From NCBI GenBank assembly GCA_021287185.1, contig JAJTAZ010000011.1, positions 62,001 through 126,000 on the forward strand: a stretch of DNA of 64,000 nt. The letters are read 5' to 3'. The notes beneath the pieces are model-generated. The model was given only the letters and a program-made list of their open reading frames with translations. It did not search any database and was not told where the DNA came from. Source of the stretch: Burkholderiales bacterium. Lineage in GTDB: Bacteria; Pseudomonadota; Gammaproteobacteria; Burkholderiales; Burkholderiaceae. This document shows positions 39,896-49,858 of the stretch, in pieces. The translations under genes and the position numbers were made by a program. Numbering within the stretch: position 1 is the first letter of the stretch; each line of letters opens with the position of its first letter.

Positions 39896-40271
39896 GGTCA
39901 TCCTTGGTGAAAATTGATTACAATCGATATTGTACCGATTATGTGCGAAGCAATTGAATGTGTTGATTAAAAAATTTAGATATATTGCTCATATTCTCTT
40001 TTATGGACGTGATGTGTGACAATATAAAAACAATCTGCCAGCAAAACCACCAACAATCTCACCCCAGACAGCATAATCAAACCAGTTGACAATAGGACTT
40101 CCGTAAAATAGCAAATAAAAATAGATCTGCTGGGTCTGCCACACTTAAATTTTTAAACCACCGTTGATGGCAATTAAATTTACCCAACACTTTTTATTCT
40201 TTTGTGTAAAATAAACACAGATGACACAAAAAGAATGTCATTTGGTTTGAATAACACAACAGGAGACCATC
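39896..40271. other. AT-rich intergenic region between glyQ and fadD
   Basis: A 376-bp gap between divergent genes with no convincing ORF, RNA or repeat. Near the fadD end, an imperfect inverted repeat (40197-40235; arms TTCTTTTGTGT and ACACAAAAAGAA) lies about 37-75 bp before the start and could be an operator for a fatty-acid regulator. That reading is a weak guess. Confidence 0.5.
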
Positions 40272-41930
40272 ATGCACAAGCCTTGGCTTAGTCAATATGC
40301 AGGCATACCCGAACACATTGACTTGACCCGATTCAAATCCATCCCCGAAATGTTTGACTCTGCTTTTGCTCGTTATCCCAATCGAGTCATGGCGTCCAAC
40401 ATGGGTAAGTCTTTGACTTACACGCAAGTGGATGGTTATTCCAAACAAGTGGCCGCTTGGCTGCAAAGTTTGGATTTGCAAAAAGGCGATCGCGTTGCGG
40501 TGATGATGCCCAATTGTTTGCAATACATGATTTTGGTTGCGGGGATTTTGCGCGCTGGCTTTAGCGTGACCAACATCAATCCCCTGTACACGCCCGATGA
40601 ATTGACCCACCAACTCAAAGATTCAGGCTCCAAAGCAATCTTTATCTTAGAAAACTTTGCCCACAATTTGGAAGTTTCCTTACCCAATTTGCCCGATTTG
40701 AAACATGTGGTGGTCACTTCTTTGGGTGAAATGCTTGGATTCAAGGGTAAAATTGTCAATTTTGTATTGCGCCACGTTAAAAAAATGGTACCCGCATGGC
40801 AGATTGATGCGGCCGTGGGCTTTGCTCAAGTGATGGATTTGGGTGCGCGGCTGCCACTCAAACCTGTGACGCTCAACCGCGATGATGTGGCATTTTTACA
40901 GTACACCGGTGGCACCACTGGCGTATCCAAAGGAGCCACCCTCTCACACGGCAACATCATCGCCAATGTATTGCAAGCAGAATTGTGGTGTAACCCTGCC
41001 ATAGCAGATGTTCAGGGCATTGTGTTTGTCGCCGCTTTACCCTTGTATCACATCTTTGGTTTAACCGTAAACGCACTGTTCGCCGCACACATTGGTGGAC
41101 ATGTGTTGCTCATATCCAATCCACGCGACATTCCTGCCTTTATCAAAGATTTGAAACAATATCCGTTTGGCGTATTGCCTGCGGTCAATACTTTGTTTGT
41201 CGCTTTACTTAACAATCCAGAGTTTAAACAACTCGATTTTTCACATCTGCGCGTGGCACTGGGTGGTGGTATGGCAGTACAAAAAGCCGTCGCAGACCAG
41301 TTCCAAGAAGTCACGGGCGTACCGATTTGCGAAGCGTATGGTTTGTCTGAAACCAGCCCTGCCGCACTGATCAACCCTGTTAAACTGACCTCGTTCACAG
41401 GCTATACAGGCTTGCCGATTCCTTCAACAGATGTCGCCATCCTCGACGATGCGGGTCAAGAAGTCCCTTACGGTGAAGCAGGAGAAGTGTGTATTCGAGG
41501 CCCACAGGTTATGCAGGGATACTGGCAACGTCCTGACGAAACCGCCAAAGCCATGACAGCCGACGGTTTTTTCCGCTCGGGCGATATTGGCATTATGAAT
41601 GAGCAAGGCTACGTGAAAATCATCGACCGTAAAAAAGACATGGTCTTGGTTTCTGGTTTTAACGTTTATCCGAACGAGGTTGAGGACGTAGCGGTGATGT
41701 ACCCGAAAGTCCTCGAATGTGCGGTCATTGGCGTACCCGATGATTACTCAGGTGAGGCGGTTAAGTTGTTTGTGGTGAAAAAAGACGAGAGTTTGACCGC
41801 GGAAGAGTTGCAAAACTTCCTCAAGGAGCATCTCACAGGCTACAAACGTCCGAAATACATCGAATTCCGCACAGAGCTACCCAAATCCAACGTGGGTAAA
41901 ATTCTGCGCCGCGAACTGCGTGATAAATAA
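40272..41930 (+). CDS. fadD: Long-chain acyl-CoA synthetase
   Basis: FadD activates free fatty acids to acyl-CoA at the inner membrane for beta-oxidation or lipid synthesis. The AMP-binding motif YTGGTTGVSKGATL is present, with EAYGLSETSPAALINP, the loop RSGDIGIMNEQGYVKIIDRKKDMVLVSGFNVYPNEVE (the last part being the FACS signature) and the C-terminal catalytic Lys region KSNVGKILRRELRDK. 552 residues, normal. AGGAGA precedes the ATG. It ends in a terminator shared with the convergent prmA gene. Other acyl-CoA ligases with the same fold are possible; the opening resembles Burkholderiales FadD. Confidence 0.9.
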   Translation: MHKPWLSQYAGIPEHIDLTRFKSIPEMFDSAFARYPNRVMASNMGKSLTYTQVDGYSKQVAAWLQSLDLQKGDRVAVMMPNCLQYMILVAGILRAGFSVTNINPLYTPDELTHQLKDSGSKAIFILENFAHNLEVSLPNLPDLKHVVVTSLGEMLGFKGKIVNFVLRHVKKMVPAWQIDAAVGFAQVMDLGARLPLKPVTLNRDDVAFLQYTGGTTGVSKGATLSHGNIIANVLQAELWCNPAIADVQGIVFVAALPLYHIFGLTVNALFAAHIGGHVLLISNPRDIPAFIKDLKQYPFGVLPAVNTLFVALLNNPEFKQLDFSHLRVALGGGMAVQKAVADQFQEVTGVPICEAYGLSETSPAALINPVKLTSFTGYTGLPIPSTDVAILDDAGQEVPYGEAGEVCIRGPQVMQGYWQRPDETAKAMTADGFFRSGDIGIMNEQGYVKIIDRKKDMVLVSGFNVYPNEVEDVAVMYPKVLECAVIGVPDDYSGEAVKLFVVKKDESLTAEELQNFLKEHLTGYKRPKYIEFRTELPKSNVGKILRRELRDK

Positions 41931-41949
41931 CCATCTATGTTTGGCAATT

Positions 41950-41978
41950 AAAATCCCACCTGAAAAGGTGGGATTTTT
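41950..41978. terminator. Bidirectional terminator between fadD and prmA
   Basis: A stem AAATCCCACC / GGTGGGATTT with a TGAAAA loop, T-run on both strands, between the convergent genes. Confidence 0.9.
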
Positions 41979-42001
41979 CAATGAAATCATCGAATACTGC
42001 T

Positions 42002-42904
42002 TTAATCGGCTTGTCCCACCAAACAAATCCAGCCATCCTCGGCACGCCACAAAGTCATCTTCATATACGGCGCGTATGCCTCGATGAGTTCATCCGTTTG
42101 CCGCTCCAAAATTCCTGAGAGCACCAAGAATCCACCCGATTGCACATAATTGACTAAAGCGGGTGCGAGCAGTTTGAGTGGATTGGACAAAATATTCGCC
42201 ACCACGATTTGGTATTTGCCATCTTGTGGCATGGCATCGGGCAATACAAATTGTGCATCGGTCTGGTTCATCAGCGCGTTGTCCACCGAACTTTGCACTG
42301 CTTGCGCGTCAATATCCGTGCCAAGCACCGCACCTGCACCGAGTTTTTTCGCCGTAATCGCCAAAATGCCACTGCCACAACCATAATCCAAAACCGTTGC
42401 GCCGTGCGCAGTCGGCAAGTGTTGTGCAAGCCATTTCAAACACAAACGTGTGGTTGGATGGCTACCTGTACCAAATGCCAAACCCGGATCCAAACGCAAA
42501 TTGATGCGCTGCACATCGGTTTCATCGGTCTCATGCCAAGTCGGCACAATCCACAAGTGCGGGGTAATTTCGATGGGTTCAAATTGACTTTGGGTCAAGC
42601 GCACCCAGTCCTGCGCTGGCACATCGCGTTGGGTGTATGCGGGCACTGCTTGATTCAACTCACCATAAGCTTCAGCCAATAAATCGTCTGTATTCACATT
42701 CGCATCCACCAGCACCACCAAACGCGATTGTTCCCACGCATTGGTCGTTGGCTCCAAACCAGGCTCACCATACAAAGGCTTTTCTGCCTCGGTGTCCGCC
42801 CATTCATCTTCAACCGATACCGACAACGCACCTGCATCCATCAGCGCGTCCGAGACTTCTTCGGCATGCTGTTCATTGACACTGATGATGATTTCTTTCC
42901 ACAT
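42002..42904 (-). CDS. prmA: Ribosomal protein L11 methyltransferase
   Basis: PrmA methylates ribosomal protein L11 using SAM. The N-terminal L11-binding domain is followed by GLAFGTGSHPTTRLCLKWL (the PrmA-specific loop), SAM motif I LDYGCGSGILAITAKKLGA, and the NPPY-like VANILSNPLKLLAP. The ATG at 42904 (MWKEIIISVNEQ) has AAAGGA six bases upstream and fits homologues; the earlier ATG overlaps the Shine-Dalgarno. 300 residues, normal. It follows the aroQ-accB-accC operon on the same strand after a terminator. Confidence 0.96.
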   Translation of the reverse strand: MWKEIIISVNEQHAEEVSDALMDAGALSVSVEDEWADTEAEKPLYGEPGLEPTTNAWEQSRLVVLVDANVNTDDLLAEAYGELNQAVPAYTQRDVPAQDWVRLTQSQFEPIEITPHLWIVPTWHETDETDVQRINLRLDPGLAFGTGSHPTTRLCLKWLAQHLPTAHGATVLDYGCGSGILAITAKKLGAGAVLGTDIDAQAVQSSVDNALMNQTDAQFVLPDAMPQDGKYQIVVANILSNPLKLLAPALVNYVQSGGFLVLSGILERQTDELIEAYAPYMKMTLWRAEDGWICLVGQAD

Positions 42905-42954
42905 AATCATTCCTTTAATTTTGATGGCGCATTATCCACGATTTCGCAGACAAA

Positions 42955-42990
42955 AACAAAACATCCAACCCGTCAGGTTGGATGTTTTAC
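42955..42990 (-). terminator. Intrinsic terminator after accC
   Basis: A stem AACATCCAACC / GGTTGGATGTT with a short loop; the minus-strand 3-prime side continues TTTTGTTTTTG. It separates accC from prmA. Confidence 0.85.
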
Positions 42991-43015
42991 AGTCGAAGGC
43001 GCAACGGATGGGTGT

Positions 43016-44374
43016 TTATCGAACCATCTCTTTTTCGCTTTCCAGTTTTTGCTCCAAGTAATGAATACTAAAGCCACCTTGGATAAAAGCAGGATCTTCC
43101 ATCATCACTCGATGCAAAGGAATGTTGGTTGAAATACCCTCAACCACCATTTCAGATAAAGCGGTGCGCATCCGTGCCACGGCCTGCTCACGCGTATCGC
43201 CGTAGGTAATTAATTTACCAATCATGGAGTCATAATTCGGCGGCACAAAGTAGTTGTTGTACACGTGCGAATCGACACGCACCCCTGGTCCGCCTGGGGT
43301 ATGCCACATGGTGATGCGCCCAGGACTTGGAATGAACTTAAATGGATCCTCAGCATTGATGCGGCATTCAATCGAATGGCCTTTAATTTCAATGTCTCTT
43401 TGACGATAACGCAATTTTTCACCATAGGCCACGCGAATTTGTTCTTGCACAATGTCCACGCCCGTGACCATTTCAGTCACAGGATGCTCGACCTGCACAC
43501 GCGTGTTCATTTCAATGAAGAAAAATTCGCCATTCTCATACAAAAACTCAAATGTACCCGCGCCACGATAGCCAATGCGTTTGCAGGCATCGACACAACG
43601 CGCACCGATTTTATCAATCAATTTGCGCGGAATACCAGGTGCAGGGGCTTCTTCGATGACTTTTTGATGACGGCGTTGCAATGAGCAATCGCGTTCACCC
43701 AAATAAATTGCATTTTTGTGCTGATCGGCCAAAACTTGAATCTCAATGTGGCGCGGATTTTGTAAAAATTTTTCCATATAAACGTTTGGATTACCAAACG
43801 CCGCACCCGCCTCAGCTTTGGTCATGGCAACCGCATTGAGCAATTGCGCTTCAGAGTGCACCACGCGCATCCCACGACCACCGCCACCACCCGCTGCCTT
43901 GATAATCACGGGGTATTTAATCGCACGCGCCGTGCGTAAAATCTCTTGGGGGTCATCACCCAAAGCATCTGGCGAACCCGGTACAGTCGGTACACCTGCT
44001 CTAATCATGGCTTGTTTGGCAGCCACTTTATCGCCCATGATGCGAATCGATTCTGCGGTCGGCCCAATAAAAACAAAGCCTGACTCCTCAACCCGTTGTG
44101 AAAAATCGGCGTTCTCAGACAAAAAGCCATAACCTGGGTGAATCGCTTCAGCGTGCGTGACTTCCGCGGTTGCAATCAAGGCAGTCATATTCAAATAACT
44201 TTGCGCTGAAGGCGCTGGACCGATACAAACCGCTTCATCCGCCAGTTTCACATATTTGGCCTCACGATCCGCTTCTGAATACACAACCACAGTCTTAATA
44301 CCCATTTCGCGACACGCACGCTGAATGCGCAGGGCAATTTCACCTCGGTTGGCGATGAGAATTTTTTTAAACAT
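43016..44374 (-). CDS. accC: Biotin carboxylase subunit of acetyl-CoA carboxylase
   Basis: AccC carboxylates biotin bound to AccB, the first half-reaction of malonyl-CoA synthesis. It has [17 protein letters not shown], the ATP-grasp loop [56 protein letters not shown] and [19 protein letters not shown]. The start is ATG 44374; an in-frame ATG farther upstream lies in the accB-accC gap and is not conserved. Length 452, normal. It is preceded by accB with a 116-bp gap. Confidence 0.98.
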   Translation of the reverse strand: MFKKILIANRGEIALRIQRACREMGIKTVVVYSEADREAKYVKLADEAVCIGPAPSAQSYLNMTALIATAEVTHAEAIHPGYGFLSENADFSQRVEESGFVFIGPTAESIRIMGDKVAAKQAMIRAGVPTVPGSPDALGDDPQEILRTARAIKYPVIIKAAGGGGGRGMRVVHSEAQLLNAVAMTKAEAGAAFGNPNVYMEKFLQNPRHIEIQVLADQHKNAIYLGERDCSLQRRHQKVIEEAPAPGIPRKLIDKIGARCVDACKRIGYRGAGTFEFLYENGEFFFIEMNTRVQVEHPVTEMVTGVDIVQEQIRVAYGEKLRYRQRDIEIKGHSIECRINAEDPFKFIPSPGRITMWHTPGGPGVRVDSHVYNNYFVPPNYDSMIGKLITYGDTREQAVARMRTALSEMVVEGISTNIPLHRVMMEDPAFIQGGFSIHYLEQKLESEKEMVR

Positions 44375-44490
44375 GGTGCTCTCACATATAGTTTGGTGCA
44401 AACGCTGTGGGGACAAGCATCACCACAGCATTGACATATCAATTAGGAATTCAAGGAATGCAAGGGATTGGCCTTGGCATTGCGCATCAA

Positions 44491-44958
44491 TTAGCCAATA
44501 ATAAACAGCACTTGACCGTATTCGACAGGTTCTGCGTTATTCACCAAAATTTGTTTGATGACACCATCACATTCGGCTTCGATTTCATTGAGCAACTTCA
44601 TCGCTTCGATGATGCATAAGGTTTGCCCTTTTTTCACACTCGCTCCCACCGTAACGTACGGTGCGGCACCTGGGGCAGAAGCCGCATAAAAAGTTCCGAC
44701 CATGGGTGATTTAACGGGCGTGCCTGCTGCTTGTTCAGCAGCCTCTGGAGCACTTGGTGCTGCGGCAGGAGCAGCCGCTGATGCGCTGATGGCTTGAGGT
44801 GCTGCGGCGACCATTTGCTGAGGTGCAGCGTGTTGCATCACCACGGTACCGCCGCCCTTAACAATGCGCACTTTACCTTCCGCTTCTGTAATCTCCAATT
44901 CGGAAACCTCTGACTCAGAAACCAAATCGATGAGCGTTTTGAGTTTACGTAAATCCAT
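44491..44958 (-). CDS. accB: Biotin carboxyl carrier protein of acetyl-CoA carboxylase
   Basis: AccB carries the biotin that shuttles CO2 from AccC to the carboxyltransferase. MDLRKLKTLIDLVSESEVSELEI opens the protein. An Ala/Pro-rich linker (about 43-80) leads to the biotinyl domain with the attachment site EAMKLLNEIEAE; Lys121 is the biotinylated residue. The usual EAMKMMN has become EAMKLLN, still compatible with biotinylation. 155 residues. It lies between aroQ and accC. Confidence 0.98.
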   Translation of the reverse strand: MDLRKLKTLIDLVSESEVSELEITEAEGKVRIVKGGGTVVMQHAAPQQMVAAAPQAISASAAAPAAAPSAPEAAEQAAGTPVKSPMVGTFYAASAPGAAPYVTVGASVKKGQTLCIIEAMKLLNEIEAECDGVIKQILVNNAEPVEYGQVLFIIG

Positions 44959-45158
44959 GTGACTGACTCCTTTTTAGTTTAATTTAGAGTTTTTCTGTTC
45001 GTGCTTTTAGAACATACTCACAACACCTCAGTGTGAGGCAATGGATGGCATTATACGCATTTAAATCCAACAAAAGTTAGTTATTTTCGCTTATTTTTAG
45101 TCAACTGATGTTAAAACTCAAATTAAAAGAACGGGTGTTCGAATTTTTCAAGCAACAA

Positions 45159-45184
45159 TTTAACGGCTGATTTAGCCGTTAAAT
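45159..45184 (-). terminator. Hairpin after aroQ (partial attenuator?)
   Basis: A perfect stem TTTAACGGCT / AGCCGTTAAA with a five-base loop, immediately after aroQ. The downstream tract (TTGTTGC) is not a real U-run, so full termination is doubtful and readthrough to accB is likely. Confidence 0.5.
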
Positions 45185-45192
45185 ACTGATTT

Positions 45193-45648
45193 TTACCCTA
45201 ATTTGCTCGATTTTTGCGTCAAAAACCGCAAAGCCGCCTCGTAGCCATAAGCACCCAAGCCACAGACCACCCCAACCGCCAAATCTGAAAAATAAGAGTG
45301 GTGACGGAACGCTTCACGTTTGTGTACATTTGATAAATGCACCTCAACAAACGGCAAGCCAACACCTGCAAGTGCGTCTCGAATCGCTACGCTGGTGTGG
45401 GTAAATGCCGCTGGGTTGATGATGATGGCATCGTATGACGCATCACTTTGAAAACGCGCTTTGTGAATCGCCTCAACAATCTCGCCTTCATGATTGCTTT
45501 GAAACGCGGTTATGCGCACACCGATTTCACCAGCAACTATTTGTAAACGTGTATTGATGTCCGACAAGGTTTGCGCACCGTACACTTCAGGTTCGCGTGT
45601 GCCCAATAGGTTTAAGTTAGGACCGTGAATCACCAAAATATTGTTCAT
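45193..45648 (-). CDS. aroQ: Type II 3-dehydroquinate dehydratase
   Basis: AroQ dehydrates 3-dehydroquinate to 3-dehydroshikimate in the shikimate pathway. The start at ATG 45648 ([24 protein letters not shown]) contains the lid-loop Arg and catalytic Tyr region. [17 protein letters not shown] and [19 protein letters not shown] follow with the catalytic His. 151 residues, normal. A 25-residue in-frame extension to 45723 overlaps the barstar-like gene and is rejected. It heads the conserved aroQ-accB-accC operon; a weak hairpin (45159-45184) follows the stop. Confidence 0.97.
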   Translation of the reverse strand: MNNILVIHGPNLNLLGTREPEVYGAQTLSDINTRLQIVAGEIGVRITAFQSNHEGEIVEAIHKARFQSDASYDAIIINPAAFTHTSVAIRDALAGVGLPFVEVHLSNVHKREAFRHHSYFSDLAVGVVCGLGAYGYEAALRFLTQKSSKLG

Positions 45649-45707
45649 AGAAATACTCTCACGTTGTTTGTTTTCATCAAAAATATGGGTGAGTGTTTCA
45701 CACCCAA

Positions 45708-46142
45708 TTAGAGTACGACCCACAGAATGCTCAAAGCCGTACCATTAAACCCATCCATCGCATCGCGCATGGCCTCAAGCACAGGAGACAAAATGTCTGC
45801 TTGGTCAGTTGTACTACCAATCAGCCAAATATGCGGTACCGCATCGATTTGTATGTCCAAGCGACCTTGCGCAATATCAGCACATTCGCCAGTCATATCG
45901 TACAACGCATCTAAATTTTGCCCAAAGTAGTCGGGAAAACGCAAACGCTGACTCAATATCATCATTGCTTGCTCAACATCGGTGGCCGTTCGCACATCGA
46001 CCGTGTGCACGTCGGCATTCAGTTCAAGCGCGCACATGGGCAAAATGCGTGCCAATTCAGCAGCATCGCACACCATGAATCCGCCTATGGCCTTGCGCCA
46101 AGGTTCTGAAGTACTTTCCGAGGTATTGCTGACTTGATTCAT
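45708..46142 (-). CDS. Barstar-family ribonuclease inhibitor
   Basis: A 144-residue barstar-like protein that would bind and block a barnase-type RNase. The family segment is [23 protein letters not shown], corresponding to the barstar FPxYFGxNLDALxD core. A ~20-residue N-terminal extension precedes it. The paired RNase gene lies upstream on the same strand, three bases away, so both are co-expressed with the toxin first. Confidence 0.92.
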   Translation of the reverse strand: MNQVSNTSESTSEPWRKAIGGFMVCDAAELARILPMCALELNADVHTVDVRTATDVEQAMMILSQRLRFPDYFGQNLDALYDMTGECADIAQGRLDIQIDAVPHIWLIGSTTDQADILSPVLEAMRDAMDGFNGTALSILWVVL

Positions 46143-46145
46143 TCA

Positions 46146-46673
46146 TTACTCCATGCGTATGCGTGAAAAACTGCGGTAATGATCCGCAGTGTAATAATAC
46201 TCGCCACTGGTCGCGACATCGCCCGTTTTTCCTTGTCCAGCGACAATTCTACGTGCACCGCGGTTGTCCGCGCCAGGCGTGGGCACTGTGTATTCTTGGT
46301 AGTAACCGCGTGGCTGATAGGGCAACACCCGTTCTCGATTGCCAAATACCTGTCCATCTTGGCGATAAGGAAAAGATTCACGATTTTGAATTTTTTTCAA
46401 AACCTGTTGTGCCTCAGTTGGTAAATTTGCAAACGCGATGGTTGTCCTATTGACCGTTTCAGCCATCCCTTGAGCCACCCCATCACCCGCATTGGGTGAG
46501 GATGAACGATGGTTAGGCGAGGAATTCGTGTTGCCACGGTAAGGCGCATTTGAAGACTGCTGTTGAGCAGCCTGTATTTGGTTGGTTTGGTTGAGTGAAT
46601 AAATCTTAAAACATGCAGCTAAAAGTGCCAAAGCCAACAGCACCACCATCCATTTTAAATGTTTAACTGACAT
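46146..46673 (-). CDS. Barnase-like (N1/T1/Sa family) guanyl-specific ribonuclease, exported or membrane-anchored
   Basis: A predicted secreted or lipid-anchored RNase. The N-terminal hydrophobic segment (7-22, ending LLAAC) may be a signal anchor or lipobox with Cys21. A Ser/Asn/Gln-rich linker (about 30-70) leads to the microbial RNase domain: LPTEAQQVLKKI, YRQDGQVFGNRERVLP, and the catalytic residues Glu127 (YYQEYTV), Arg141/142 (NRGARRIV) and His165 (TADHYRSFSRIR), the last matching DHYxxFxxIR of barnase. It pairs with the barstar gene. Confidence 0.92.
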   Translation of the reverse strand: MSVKHLKWMVVLLALALLAACFKIYSLNQTNQIQAAQQQSSNAPYRGNTNSSPNHRSSSPNAGDGVAQGMAETVNRTTIAFANLPTEAQQVLKKIQNRESFPYRQDGQVFGNRERVLPYQPRGYYQEYTVPTPGADNRGARRIVAGQGKTGDVATSGEYYYTADHYRSFSRIRME

Positions 46674-46692
46674 GGATTGACCCCAAACTCAA

Positions 46693-47358
46693 TCAAATTT
46701 CGAATGCCGCAGCCAAACGCGGCGTGAGGGTGTACTGCCCCATCCAACTGGCTTGGGCAAGCACATGCCCCTGCATGCGACGTTGCACCGAACTCAACTT
46801 TAATTTACCATCGGTCGGTAATTCGATTTCTGCGACATCCAAAGCATACACCGTGAAGGTATATTGATGCACAATGGAATCATTCCACGGCGGACATGGG
46901 CCATCATAACCGTAATAGTCACCCGCCATATCGTGGTCATTGGCAAACCAATGGGTGTAATCGTTGATGCCTTGACGCATGGGTGAGTCTTTAAACTCTT
47001 TGCCCGCGATGCTTGGGCCCGACTTGCCGCGCGGTGTGACTTCTTGTGAAAACTGCCCTTGCTCAATCACGCGCACATTTGCGGGGATATTAATCAGCAC
47101 CCAATGCACAAAATCAGCGCGCGGTAAATCGGCAGGCACTTCTCGGTCAATTTGATTGACATCGGTTGGATCGGTTGGTGCGTGCGCATCCACACAGGTC
47201 ACCACAAACGACTGCGTGCCCTCAGGAACATCCGACCAAGCAAGATGTGGGTTTTTATTATTGGACAGGCGCACCCGCGTTTTCTCGTCAATTTGCGCAA
47301 AAGCGCAGACCACAGGAATCAGACCATTGTTCGGAAAACTATCGCTATACAATTGCAT
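46693..47358 (-). CDS. PEBP / YbhB-YbcL family protein
   Basis: A 221-residue phosphatidylethanolamine-binding-protein-like protein, the family called Raf kinase inhibitor-like in annotation. Visible: LAWSDVPEGTQSFVVTCVDAHAPTDP, then RADFVHWVLINIPANV (the second conserved block), and YGYDGPCPPWNDSIVHQYTFTVYALD. The start is ATG 47358 with AAAGGAAAGGAG six bases upstream; longer starts are rejected. Role in bacteria unknown. It lies upstream of the barnase/barstar pair on the same strand, divergent from prpB. Confidence 0.9.
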   Translation of the reverse strand: MQLYSDSFPNNGLIPVVCAFAQIDEKTRVRLSNNKNPHLAWSDVPEGTQSFVVTCVDAHAPTDPTDVNQIDREVPADLPRADFVHWVLINIPANVRVIEQGQFSQEVTPRGKSGPSIAGKEFKDSPMRQGINDYTHWFANDHDMAGDYYGYDGPCPPWNDSIVHQYTFTVYALDVAEIELPTDGKLKLSSVQRRMQGHVLAQASWMGQYTLTPRLAAAFEI

Positions 47359-47502
47359 CGCTTGCTCCTTTCCTTTTAATAATGGCATTTTAGCAGACTT
47401 CTTTCGACTACAAAAAAACATTTGTCCCGCGTAAAAAATAAGGTGTAAACTCGAAGTAAGCAATCTGTACTACAGTGACGTACATTAAAAATTTCGCTTG
47501 AG

Positions 47503-47527
47503 CGAACGATTGTGCATCAATCATTCG
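47503..47527. promoter_or_regulatory. Inverted repeat upstream of prpB
   Basis: CGAACGATTG (47503-47512) and CAATCATTCG (47518-47527) form a 10-bp inverted repeat with one mismatch and a five-base spacer, about 35 bp before prpB. The same half-site CAATCATTC/GAATGATTG recurs upstream of prpC (48500-48530). It could be an operator for a propionate regulator, or just a hairpin. Confidence 0.45.
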
Positions 47528-47561
47528 TGTTTATATCCACCTTTCATTATTTGGAGAAACA

Positions 47562-48443
47562 ATGAGTTCAAACTCAGCTGGCGCGCGTTTTCGCGCCGCA
47601 CTCGCCGCCGAATCCCCCCTACAAATTGTCGGTGCCATCAACGCCAACCATGCCCTACTCGCACAACAAGCAGGCTATAAAGCCATTTACCTCTCTGGCG
47701 GCGGCGTGGCCGCAGGTTCGTTGGGTGTACCCGACTTGGGTATTACTGGTTTAGAAGACGTACTCATCGACGCACGCCGCATCACCGATGTGTGCGATTT
47801 GCCATTGTTGGTGGATGTGGACACAGGGTTTGGCGCATCGGCGTTTAACGTCGCACGCACCACCAAATCCATGATTAAAGCAGGCGTGGCCGCCATGCAC
47901 ATCGAAGATCAGGTCGGTGCCAAGCGTTGCGGACACCGTCCGAACAAATCCATCGTCGCCACCGATGAAATGGTTGACCGCATCAAAGCAGCCGTGGATG
48001 CGCGTACCGATGAGAATTTCGTGATTATGGCACGCACCGATGCAATCGCTTCTGAAGGCTTAGAGGCGGCAGTTGAACGCGCCATTAAATACGTTGAAGC
48101 AGGTGCGGATGCATTATTCCCTGAAGCTGCGATTACTTTGGAAATGTACACGGCCTTTGTCAAAGCCTTGCCCAATACCCCAGTGCTGGCAAACCTAACT
48201 GAGTTTGGTCAAACACCTTTGTTTACAACGGACGAACTCAAATCCGTCGGTGTGGCCATGGCATTGTATCCACTCTCTGCGTTCCGCGCTGCCAACAAAG
48301 CAGCTCTGAACGTCTATACGCAATTGCGCCAAAACGGTACACAAGCAGGCGTGGTGGACACCATGCAAACCCGCATGGAGTTGTACGCATCCATTGGTTA
48401 CCAAGCATACGAAGACAAGCTTGATTTATTTTTAAGCAAGTAA
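47562..48443 (+). CDS. prpB: 2-methylisocitrate lyase
   Basis: PrpB splits 2-methylisocitrate to pyruvate and succinate, the last step of the methylcitrate cycle for propionyl-CoA. It has [29 protein letters not shown] and the catalytic motif KRCGHRPNK with Cys123. TELTEFG-like [12 protein letters not shown] completes the family. 293 residues, normal. TTTGGAGAA precedes the ATG. First gene of a prpB-prpC-acnD block. Confidence 0.97.
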   Translation: MSSNSAGARFRAALAAESPLQIVGAINANHALLAQQAGYKAIYLSGGGVAAGSLGVPDLGITGLEDVLIDARRITDVCDLPLLVDVDTGFGASAFNVARTTKSMIKAGVAAMHIEDQVGAKRCGHRPNKSIVATDEMVDRIKAAVDARTDENFVIMARTDAIASEGLEAAVERAIKYVEAGADALFPEAAITLEMYTAFVKALPNTPVLANLTEFGQTPLFTTDELKSVGVAMALYPLSAFRAANKAALNVYTQLRQNGTQAGVVDTMQTRMELYASIGYQAYEDKLDLFLSK

Positions 48444-48455
48444 TGTTATCGTCAC

Positions 48456-48476
48456 AGGGGCAAAGGTTTTGCCCCT
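48456..48476 (+). terminator. Intercistronic hairpin between prpB and prpC
   Basis: GGGGCAAA and TTTGCCCC pair around a short loop directly after prpB, without a following U-run. It is more likely to adjust the mRNA ratio (processing or partial termination) than to end transcription. Confidence 0.5.
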
Positions 48477-48499
48477 TGCGTCAGTTATTGGCGCACAAG

Positions 48500-48530
48500 C
48501 AATCATTCCCAATGAATCAATGAATGATTG
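48500..48530. promoter_or_regulatory. Inverted repeat upstream of prpC
   Basis: CAATCATTC (48500-48508) and GAATGATTG (48522-48530) form a perfect 9-bp inverted repeat with a 13-bp spacer. It lies about 72 bp before prpC and shares its half-site with the repeat upstream of prpB. Confidence 0.45.
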
Positions 48531-48602
48531 AGTCCATGTTTGATTTATTGCACCCAATTTTAATCAATATCTGTCCATATCTGTCCTTAAAGGAGACGCA
48601 TC

Positions 48603-49781
48603 ATGACTAAAAAAGCAGTTGCCCAACCCACCGCAGAAGCAGCACCGACATTCAAGCCCAAAAAATCCGTTGCCCTTTCAGGGGTGGCTGCGGGCAGTAC
48701 CGCGCTGTGTACGGTGGGTCGCTCAGGTAACGACTTGCACTACCGTGGTTACGACATCATGGATTTGGCACTCAAATGCGAATTTGAAGAAGTGGCTCAT
48801 TTGTTGGTGCATGGCACATTGCCCACCAAAACTCAGTTGGCCAACTACAAAGCAAAATTGCAACGCATGCGCGGTATTCCACAAGCCGTTAAAACCGCAT
48901 TGGAGCAGTTACCCCCTTCCGCACATCCGATGGATGTCATGCGCACAGGCGTATCGGTATTGGGCTGCGTCACACCTGAGAAAGACGACCACAACCATGC
49001 CGATGCCAAAAACATCGCCGACAAACTCATGGCGTGCCACTCATCGATTTTGCTCTATTGGTACCACTTTGCCCACAACGGCAAACGCATTGACGTACAA
49101 ACCGATGATGACTCCATTGGTGGTCACTTCTTGACCCTGTTGCACGGTAAAAAATGCCCAGACTCATGGGTCAAAGCCATGCACATCTCATTGATTTTGT
49201 ATGCAGAGCACGAATTCAATGCCTCAACCTTCGCATCTCGCGTGGTCGCAGGCACTGGCTCAGACATGTACTCAGCAATCTGCGCTGGTATCGGTGCATT
49301 GCGCGGCCCGAAACACGGTGGCGCGAACGAAGTCGCGTTTGAAATCCAACAACGCTACAACTCGCCCGACGAAGCCGAAGCAGACATCCGCGCCCGCGTT
49401 GAACGCAAAGAAGTTGTGATTGGTTTCGGCCATCCTGTTTATACCATCGCTGACCCACGCAATGTGGTCATCAAAAAAGTGGCGCACGACTTGGCGAAAG
49501 AACAAGGCGACATGCGCATGTATGACGTGGCAGAACGTTTGGAATCGGTGATGTGGGAAATCAAAAAAATGTTCCCGAACTTGGACTGGTTCTCAGCCGT
49601 TTCGTATAATTTGATGGGCGTGCCAACCGCCATGTTCACGCCTTTGTTTGTGGTGTCGCGCACTGCGGGTTGGAGTGCACACATCATTGAACAACGCGTT
49701 GACAACAAAATTATTCGTCCGAGCGCTGTGTACACAGGTCCAGAGGATTTGAAATTTGTACCGATGAATAAACGCAAATAA
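48603..49781 (+). CDS. prpC: 2-methylcitrate synthase
   Basis: PrpC condenses propionyl-CoA with oxaloacetate to 2-methylcitrate. It has [29 protein letters not shown], the catalytic-region [41 protein letters not shown] and [16 protein letters not shown], the last carrying the active-site His. 392 residues, in the range of the enzyme. GGAGA is before the ATG. It follows prpB by about 160 bp, with an inverted repeat between. Confidence 0.96.
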   Translation: MTKKAVAQPTAEAAPTFKPKKSVALSGVAAGSTALCTVGRSGNDLHYRGYDIMDLALKCEFEEVAHLLVHGTLPTKTQLANYKAKLQRMRGIPQAVKTALEQLPPSAHPMDVMRTGVSVLGCVTPEKDDHNHADAKNIADKLMACHSSILLYWYHFAHNGKRIDVQTDDDSIGGHFLTLLHGKKCPDSWVKAMHISLILYAEHEFNASTFASRVVAGTGSDMYSAICAGIGALRGPKHGGANEVAFEIQQRYNSPDEAEADIRARVERKEVVIGFGHPVYTIADPRNVVIKKVAHDLAKEQGDMRMYDVAERLESVMWEIKKMFPNLDWFSAVSYNLMGVPTAMFTPLFVVSRTAGWSAHIIEQRVDNKIIRPSAVYTGPEDLKFVPMNKRK

Positions 49782-49800
49782 TCACTGTACAAACACCACG

Positions 49801-49824
49801 CATGCGGGGGCAATAGCCCCTGCA
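49801..49824 (+). terminator. Hairpin after prpC
   Basis: ATGCGGGGGC / GCCCCTGCAT pairs with a four-base loop right after prpC. No U-run follows, so termination would be incomplete. A second small stem (ACCACG...CGTGGT, 49839-49857) follows it. Confidence 0.5.
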
Positions 49825-49858
49825 TCCGTCATGTAATTACCACGACGTTTACGTGGTG

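Noticed and set aside
40085-40108. TTGACA...TAAAAT promoter in the glyQ-fadD gap
   Set aside because: The two boxes are only 12 bp apart, too short for a sigma-70 promoter.
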